64,000 bases of DNA from Gigaspora margarita. Lineage: Eukaryota > Glomeromycota > Glomeromycetes > Diversisporales > Gigasporaceae. Position 1 is the stretch's first letter, and every line of letters starts with the position of its first letter. The notes beneath the pieces were generated by a model, which saw only the letters and a list, made by a program, of their open reading frames with translations, was not told the DNA's origin and ran no database searches. Below are positions 56,826 through 64,000 of this stretch, one piece after another. The stretch lies in NCBI GenBank assembly GCA_009809945.1, contig WTPW01000338.1, forward strand, positions 407,078 through 471,077, in the 5' to 3' direction. A program made the translations under genes and the position numbers.

Positions 56826-57699
56826 TACTTGCAATAGCTAAAAAACCTCTTTTATCTAAAAATACACTGCCCAAAATTGTTATTACTTGTATTATCAGTA
56901 TCAGTAGTATCTCTAGAATTACTATATTACCAATTTTGCCTGTATTACTATTATCACTAGTATCACTAGTATCACTAGTATTACTAGTATTACTAGTATT
57001 AAGGACCCTAAAATATACATAGATAGGTTAGGTTAATTATAAAATTACTAAAAATGGGGAACCATTAAAATCATATGATCTGATGGTCATTAGCCTGACC
57101 ATCCAGAAGCCAAAGCTATTATATAAGAAGACGATAGTCAATTAAATTCAAGAAATTTCTTGATATAAAAATAGATTATATTTAACAAGATTATATTTGA
57201 TAATTAACAAGCGAAACTTTCTAGACAAATGTGATTGTAACAGTAATGTGCAACTTCCTACAAAACCTTCATAAAAAAAATACCACAAAAAACTAAGTAT
57301 ACTTATAAAATAAAACTTAAAAAAAAATTATATAGAATTTGTGCTTCAACAACAAACAAACAAAAAAAAAAAACAACAAAAAAATTAGATTTTGTGTTTC
57401 AAAAAAAAAAGAGTACCTCCAATAAAGAAAACTCCTTACAGGTTTGATATATATTTCTAATGCAAATGAGAACTTTGTACAAGACTCCTCACAGCAAACA
57501 TCTGGGCTTCCACAACTATTTACTGAACAAACCATAGCAACAAATCCATTGCAATTAGCTTAACAACAAGTTTAATACCCAACCAAAGGTGCATATTGCT
57601 TTTTAATATTCAGCAACTATTCGAAGTACTAATGGAAGAATTTGACACCAAATAGTAGCCCTTAGTAACAAATGTTTGGGAAATTTAATTACAAAAAAC

Positions 57700-59390
57700 A
57701 TTTCAATGGAAATTCTTAGAAAACCTTCATATGCCATTTTAACAAGCCCTTCAAATTAAGCACATGCAAAGAAGATGTTCCAAGTAAAAATGATGAAAAA
57801 CAAAGGTTCAAGATATGAACTTGTGTTCTACAAAAATAAAAGTAGCATAGCTGGTTACTAAAAAGAAAGTGCAGGTTGAACATATTCCAGGTTCTCCCAA
57901 CTATACTCATGATCTAGAAAAAAGTAAAAGATTAAAGCAGTTCCAAGCAGTTCAGGCTTTGGTTGAAAAAGAAGCAGTCAAAAACTATCCTGCTCTCGCA
58001 ATAGTTAATGCAGTTAAAGAGTATGTTACTAAAAAACTAGATCTTAGTATGAGCATAAAAGAGCTAAAATAGAGGGAGGTCACCAACATAAAGTATAAAG
58101 TTCGCGAAACTCAAAATACTCATTTTGTTAGTGCCTCTAACCTAATACAAGATATTTGTGATGCAGTTTCTTTTTTAGAAAAAGAAGGGTATCTAGTTGA
58201 ATTGTTCAGAATTTAGCACCAATTAACTTATGGTTTTGTTTTCACGCATCCAAAACAACTCAAAAAACTTCAATAGCATGGATGGTTTACTTTGATTAAC
58301 TATACACACAAAACCAATAAATACAACTAGCATCTGTTCACTCTATATATTCAGGACAGATATGGTTGTTGGAATGTCAGTAGATATTTTTTGTTAGTAA
58401 TAAAGGCAGTCATACAGTCACAGAAGTATTAGTGATAATATAGCAATTTTGTAGCTCTTGGAAACCTCAATATTTTTTATTAGACCAAATAGCGTAGAAG
58501 CCAAAAGTATTATAACAGCTTTTCCAGGTCTTCAAAAAGACGAGCAGGAATATGAGGTAGTTTTTTGCATTATACATATTATGCGAACTTGGATGAATAA
58601 AATCTATGAATCAAAACTAGAATAAGATGATCCAAGCTATACACAAGCAAACAAAGATTAGTTGTGAGATGCTTGTCCAAAAATCAATTAATGAAAGTAC
58701 TTTTCCTTCTATTAAAAGATATATTTCAACATTGTGGGCCCGCTAGCATTCTCTGTTACTATTGCAAGTAATATCAATAAATACTTTGGAATCATACCAT
58801 AGCAAGTTAAAGAGAATAACTTCTCCTTATCACAGTTTAATTAATCATATAATAATATTATTGCACTTGATTTAAAAAGGTGTTCGTATTTAGATTTTGT
58901 TGCATTTGAATTTCATGTTAAAAAAATTTCTGCTCCTGGTATCTACAATGATATAATTCAGGAGATTTATAAACTCCCTTTTCCAATTCAAAATTGATAG
59001 TTGGTGAAGTTTTTGCTATTGATAGTAGAATAGAAAAGGAAAAAGCATTGCCCAGGTTAATGTTACTTGAATATTACTACCTTTTTTTCAAAAATATATA
59101 CTTCCTTGCAAGCATATCTTCCACAAGCAAATGTATAGTTCCAGGAAATTGCTAATGGCTAACGCTTGAAGGAATTTTCAACAAATATTTGATAAAAGTG
59201 GTTTTGAAGTTTTGAACATTGCAAGTTAGTAAGTTAGAACCATTTGAAAAGGACAAAACTAATAGAGCAGCAACAATAGAAAACTTACTGTTAATGAGCT
59301 AATAGAAGGAACATGTAATCTGTATTGGAGTATAGAGGAAAATGGTAATAAAAATAAAAAGGCTGAATTTATTCAAAAATTAAAAGTTTG
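57700..59390 (+). pseudogene. MULE transposase with SWIM-type zinc finger, decayed
   Basis: Frames in order give VEHIPGSPNYTHDLEKSKRL, VEKEAVKNYPALAIVNAVKE, VTNIKYKVRETQNTHFV, TYGFVFTHPKQLKKLQ, GWFTLINYTHKTNKYN (58280-58330), a CWNVS block, KSIITAFPGLQKDEQEYEVV-like and VHVMRTWM-like parts near 58500-58600, QVISINTLES, and the SWIM-like PCKHIFHKQMY near 59105-59136. In the usual LIDxTHKTNxYxWxLF core the first acid is read here as asparagine. There are many stops and shifts. MULE proteins cut and paste with 8-11 bp duplications. The best-kept open part is 57869-58072. Confidence 0.8.
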
Positions 59391-60296
59391 TTTAAATTCT
59401 GTTTTTCAGAAATAGAAAAAAGAGAATTTTGGTTAGCAAAAACTTTTAATGAAAAAAATAAATAAAATTTTACTTACCTAAGAAAAATTTAAATCAATTA
59501 TCATATTTATATAATAAGTATTTTTTACTAAATAAATTTTATTCCTGATACACTTTTTACCCTTAATTAAAGTACTTGAGAACTAAAAATTACCTTCGCC
59601 ACTAATCAATTATATGTGAAATTTACTGATCAATAAAAAAAAAGAAATTAATAAAAATATTATTTGAAGTAAATATTAAAGAAATCAGAAATCAGAATCA
59701 TCGATTTCTTTTTTTTTGACCTGCAAATTTCACATTTTTGCAAACCACAATAATTGAGTTCAAGAAATTGCAATTTATTGCAATTAATTGGGTTTTCTTA
59801 CATTCAAATTTTTATGACTCTTAAGAGTTTGGGGCACAATCTGCCCTTGAAGATAAACCAAATGGGCTGTCTCTTCAGAATCACCTGATATAATTTACGA
59901 GTAATGGCTTTATCACATGATAAAATTGACTCTGGAGGCCAGCTATCAGAATACCAATGATTACCAGATCACATGATAGTATCTGGCTTTAATAGATCTC
60001 TAAAAATGAAAAAATCTGCAGAAAAAACCTCAAAAATAAGCAAAAAATTACTAAAAATAGAAAATATTTGTATAAAACCCCTAAAAATAAGCAAACTAAT
60101 ACCTGATCTATCTATGTATAATTGGGGTCCTAGTATTACCAGTATTACCAGTATTACTAGTATCATCAATATTATCTAGTTTCATCTAGTTTTATTAGTT
60201 TCACCAAATTACTTTTTAAGTTTCATTAAGTTTTACCAGTTTCACTAGTTTCATCTAGTGAAATTAATTAGTTTATCTGCAGCTTTAGTCTAGACA

Positions 60297-61048
60297 ATAT
60301 CTGTATATTTTATGTATATATACTTTTTATAGAGCAGATACAATTGAAATATACTATATATATTATAAATAAACTATCCAAATTATGCTCAATTTTATGC
60401 TAACAAATATAAATTATGCTAAATTTTACTGTGCTTGAATTATGTTAAATTGTACTAATAGCATAATCCTAAACACTCTAACTATTATATTCTGTAATAA
60501 TTTATTTAACTTTATTATTTTAGTATTTGCTAGTCCTAGTACCCTTGCACCTAATTTTATTAGTACTGTTTGCACATCATCAATTGCCCAACATGTCCAA
60601 TCAATACCCATCCTGAACCATCCTATACATTTTAATGTTAATTAGTATGCTCTTTACTAAGTATAAGTACTTACCAAATACTATACAATATTTTATATTT
60701 TATATTATCTATATTTTTTTTTTCTTTTATGCATAAAAGCTTTGAAGTATCTTATTTTAAGAATAGTATTTTGGGACTATTGATGAAAATTCTTTGGATA
60801 ATGACTAATTAGTATTGGCACATTGTTATTTTAAATAAATGTTATCTTGTTATATAACAAGTTATTTTGGTCATAAAAAAATTATGTATTTTTATAACTA
60901 TATTTGTCATTTGTAGTTTATATAATTTTTTTATTAATAAATAAGATAAATAAATCATATATTTACTATTTAATTTTATTAGTTTTCAAGATTTTATATC
61001 AACTTGAGATTTTTTAAAATATAATATAAATTGATTTTAGATATAAAT
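60297..61048. other. AT-rich intergenic with one doubtful minus frame
   Basis: 60426-60611 on the minus strand reads GIDWTCWAIDDVQTVLIKLG and ARVLGLANTKI, a segment with the look of real protein but from no family I can name. The rest shows nothing. Confidence 0.4.
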
Positions 61049-61059
61049 TAGTACTAATA

Positions 61060-61170
61060 TAAACCAAACTTAAACTGAACTTGATTTTCAAACTGGACTC
61101 AAACTTTTATTTCAAATTTTTTAATCAAGTTTGAGTTTGGTTTAGGTTTGGCCAAAAATTTTCAAACTAT
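61060..61170. repeat. Degenerate TTTGAGTTTGG/CCAAAC word tract
   Basis: AAACTGAACTTG, CTGGACTCAAAC, CAAGTTTGAGTTTGG and TTTAGGTTTGGCC pair with each other. It has the build of the subterminal parts of the hAT-type MITEs, but no ends or duplication were found. Confidence 0.5.
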
Positions 61171-61299
61171 ATCAGCAAAATTTTAAGCAGATATATATTG
61201 ATATATAGCAGTTAATTGATATATATCAATTAAAATTTATCAATATATATCAATTTATAGCTATATATCAATGTATATTGCTAATAATATACAAAATTG

Positions 61300-61680
61300 A
61301 TTATAATGATATCAAAAAATTTGTTAGATTTTTTCAAAATTTGACTTTAATTTTCTTGATAACTACTAATTCAATTGGTTCACATTTTTACTATATATAG
61401 TATATATTTATCTATAATATATTTAAATTTTAGCTAATTTAGTTTAATAGTTCATGAGAAATCACTTGTAAACTATAATTAATTTTTTTAAAAAAATTAA
61501 CTATGTTTACAAGCGATTTCTCAAGAACTACTAAACCAAATTGGCTAAATTTAAATAGGTTCTAGATGAATATATATCTATATACAGAAAAATTTAAGTC
61601 GATTTGAATTAGTAGTTATTGAAAAAATTTATATCATCTTTTGAAAAAATCTAACAATTTTTTTGCTATAGATCATTAGT
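61300..61680. repeat. Foldback palindrome, ATAACTACTAATTCAATT family, copy 1
   Basis: Arms of about 180 bp centred near 61490, where ATTAATTTTTTT meets AAAAAAATTAACT. Outer words TTTGTTAGATTTTTTC and GAAAAAATCTAACAA. Copy 2 lies at 63298-63615. Confidence 0.8.
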
Positions 61681-62129
61681 AATCACTAACAATAATACTC
61701 TGCAGGAGAGTTGTATATCAAGTGAAATCTAGAAGATTACTATTGATACATAGCCCTCTAAAAATTTTACTAATTTTGTAACTAGTGGATATGCTTTTAT
61801 TATGTAAAGAAAAAAGAAGTTTTCTTCATTATATTAATTGCTTGCTATTTATATGTATATTGACTTTTACTAACTATATAAATATGACCATATTTATTAT
61901 GCAAATTATTAACTAATTACTTATAATACCCCACGCAGTTGTATTGTCTAATTATTTATTTATCAACATTTAATTGTGATCAATGATCATAATGCATATA
62001 TAGGGTAATGCTAATTACTAGTTGCTTATTTCAAGTTATAATTAATTATTACTCTATTTGTAGGCCAATATCCTATCAACATACCTGATTGATCATTGAT
62101 CGGTCACTGAAGTGCAACTTGACTTGTTA
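61681..62129. other. AT-rich intergenic, no gene seen
   Basis: No frame or repeat recognised. Confidence 0.5.
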
Positions 62130-62985
62130 TACTCTTTCCTACCTAAACCCAACCAACCAACCTCACTACCCTTTTCTTTGGTTCACCTATTATTCGTCTC
62201 ATACCATGTTACTGATTCCATGGTATTACTCATATTCAATAATGGTTTCAATATTGCTTTATGAAGGGGTAACCTTTCTACTTAACCAAATATTGGGGTT
62301 TCCAATAGCACATTTGTTTATCCAAGATTTCTTCAACTTTGAATTCTGGTTCTGAAACTAATTCTTTAAGAAATTTTGGAAGTGGTAGTATCTCATTTCT
62401 CTCTTCAAATTTATTGAGCACATATAATTTAAATAACAATTATAGAATACTGGGTGTATTTTGAGTTGTAGAAGTAGTAACAACCTATATGCAGTTGTCA
62501 ATATTTTTCTTGAAATTGTATATAGTCTGATAAATCAGCTGCCAATTTTCTGGAGACTCTTTTTGAATCAACTACTGGTATAAATGTTGCATAGACAATA
62601 TTACTTATTCTTCTTTTTGTAATTCCAGTTCTCTATGACCTTTGTTATAATATTTTACTTGTCTTTTCTGTGCTGAAATTAATGTTTTCTTAGCCATTTT
62701 CATGGTTACAGTCCAATGCTCATAAAAGTTATATGCTGTCTTCACCTTTGTTCTATTTAATACTCTTTTTGCTATAGTACTAGAGGTCATCAGATGATGG
62801 TTATAGTCCAGTTAAAATAGAGAGAAACTAGTTGATGCCTATTGGGCATTATTATATACGAATTCTGCAGCTAGCAAAAGTTAGTTCCAATTATCTTGTT
62901 TATAGTTAATATATGCTTGTAGCTATCTTCTAATATTCTATTTATTCATTTAGTCTGTTCATCTGTCTGCAAGTATGCAACTAGT
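62130..62985 (-). mobile_element. Ty3/Gypsy-type LTR retrotransposon fragment, integrase and chromodomain part
   Basis: Minus-strand frames give an integrase-like part (62985-62800; TDEQTK, then ILEDSYKHILTINK), the region after it (62790-62605) and, near 62340-62270, a chromodomain-like KVEEILDKQ. The order is that of Ty3/Gypsy elements with a chromodomain. No LTRs, gag or RT are visible here. It is a broken fossil fragment, clearly old. Confidence 0.65.
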
Positions 62986-63115
62986 AATTTGACCTGGGTA
63001 TTACCTGGATCACCTGCTAGTGGGTGGGTGACCCAGGTCAAGTTGTAACAGCCTAGCTGAAAATGGGTAGATCAACCCGTGGGTGATCCATGGGTTACCT
63101 GTAAGTGAGATAGGA
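62986..63115. repeat. Degenerate GGGTGACCCAGGT word tract
   Basis: GACCTGGGTATTACCTGG, GGGTGGGTGACCCAGGTCAA, GGGTAGATCAACCCGTGGG and GATCCATGGGTTACC, all self-pairing. It borders the Ty3/Gypsy fragment. Ends not resolved. Confidence 0.55.
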
Positions 63116-63297
63116 ATCAGTTAAATATCTAGTAATTGATCATTAATCGATTATATACAAAGGAGATCAATTTTATGATCGATCATAGTATTTTAATCAG
63201 TTATTGCATAAAATTGATCACAATCATATGATCATTATAATTTATGTCCAATCATATAATCGATCACTAGTCTATATAAATAATATTACTATTTTTA

Positions 63298-63615
63298 CTC
63301 AAATTTTGGCAATAGATATCTTAATAATTAGTAATTCAATTCGGCCCAAATTTTTACCATAGATAGTATCATTATTGAATAATGACATATAAAAATTTCA
63401 GACGATTTGGTATAGTAATACATGTGTAATCACTTGTATATAATAGTTGATTTTTTTAAAAAAATTACCTACTGTATATAATTGATTACTTGAGAATTAC
63501 CCAACAAATCATCTGAAATTTTTATATATTATAGATCAATATCAACACTATTTAGTGTTAAAGTTTGAGCTGATTTTGATTACTATTTATCGAGATATCC
63601 ATCATCAAAGTTTGA
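63298..63615. repeat. Foldback palindrome, ATAACTACTAATTCAATT family, copy 2
   Basis: Arms centred near 63458 (GTTGATTTTTTTAAAAAAAT). Left arm words TAATTAGTAATTCAATTCGG and CCAAATTTTTACCATAGATA match the left arm of 61300-61680 in diverged form. Confidence 0.75.
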
Positions 63616-63617
63616 AT

Positions 63618-63838
63618 AAAAAACAAAAAAAAAAAGTCAAAATTCAAAAAAAGTAGGCTTAAAAAAAAAAGAAAGGCAAATTAAAAAAAATTAGCTTAGG
63701 AAAAAAAACTTAAAAAAAAATAAAATAAAAGTGTTTTATGCTATTTTTACTTCTCTTTCCCTTTTTCTCTTTCTCTTTTTCTCTCTTTTTCTTTTCCTTT
63801 CTTTCTCTTTTCTCTTTCTCTTTCTTTCTTTCTTTTCA
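63618..63838. repeat. A-rich tract followed by a pyrimidine-only tract
   Basis: 63620-63735 is A-rich; 63754-63836 is nearly pure C/T (TCTTTCCC, CTTTCTCTTTTTC units), a strand-biased run that can form triplex DNA in principle. The rest up to 64000 shows no gene. Confidence 0.85.
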
Positions 63839-64000
63839 ATCTGCTTAATCAGTTTACATTAATTTATCAATTATTACAAGTTATTGATTTTAGCAAGATT
63901 GGTTAAGTCTTTAGATATCATATTTAAGTACTCATAAATTAATATAGACTAGTAATTCCCTTATCTTGAAATTGCAATAGTAACACTATGCATCCAAATT

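Larger units (their letters stand above)
56234..60296 (+). mobile_element. MULE transposon with long TIRs and nested insert
   Basis: Outer ends TGTCTAGACTAAAGCTGCAG, then ATAAA, are perfect over 25 bases on both sides. Inward, both TIRs show the same order: GAAACTAGTGAAA words, then ACTAGTATTACTAGT words, then GGACCC followed by ATACATAGATAG and a GGT/GAT-CAGG part (57003 and 60130 inward). So the TIRs are about 240 bp on the right, and the left one is stretched by an insert at about 56400-56880 that includes a foldback. Between them lies a decayed transposase. The flanks are AT-rich and the outer duplication could not be read. Confidence 0.75.

Overview
Eukaryotic nuclear DNA, very AT-rich, with almost no intact host genes and a dense, nested load of transposable elements. 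The protein families (SPRY exons followed by TPR-like repeats, an F-box protein with RNase-inhibitor-type LRRs, BED/hAT, pogo and SWIM-type MULE transposases, TTAGGG-like telomere words) fit an arbuscular mycorrhizal fungus (Glomeromycotina, Rhizophagus-like). That assignment is from family recognition only; no marker gene is present. Ambiguous bases lie at 11160-11185, 20783, 20894-20895 and 24154, and an 83-N assembly gap at 39879-39961.

Layout. 1-8.3 kb: a TTAA-flanked MITE, a decayed hAT transposase, a diverged retroposon copy, a 55-bp tandem repeat and a hAT-type MITE. 8.4-15.8 kb: one long LINE on the minus strand (ORF1, AP-endonuclease, RT, RNase H, zinc knuckle), in broken frames. 16.8-17.4 kb: two foldback palindromes side by side. 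18.4-20.6 kb: a spliced SPRY-TPR gene remnant on the plus strand, disrupted by insertions. 22.5-24.1 kb: an F-box/LRR gene (minus), the best host gene, with two one-base frame slips. 25.4-28.4 kb: four MITEs or foldbacks. 29.1-34.9 kb: a pogo-like transposase (minus) split by a 1.2-kb tRNA-headed retroposon, a SINE with an 18-bp perfect target duplication, and GT-rich repeats. 36-52 kb: MITE on MITE, including a 1.5-kb MULE-like element, a 735-bp palindrome, several TA-flanked MITEs and five further hAT-type elements. 52.2-54 kb: a full copy of a second retroposon and a second TTAA MITE. 54.5-56.1 kb: a hAT-type element carrying a tandem array of long palindromes. 56.2-60.3 kb: a MULE with transposase and long TIRs. 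62.1-63 kb: a Ty3/Gypsy pol fragment.

No host pathway can be read here. The strongest results are structural: many elements can be bounded to the base by target-site duplications (8 bp for hAT, 9 bp for MULE, TTAA or TA for others, 14-18 bp for retroposons). Several hAT-type MITEs are filled with degenerate self-complementary words that differ from element to element, and two retroposon families of about 1.1-1.2 kb look noncoding and unfamiliar to me.
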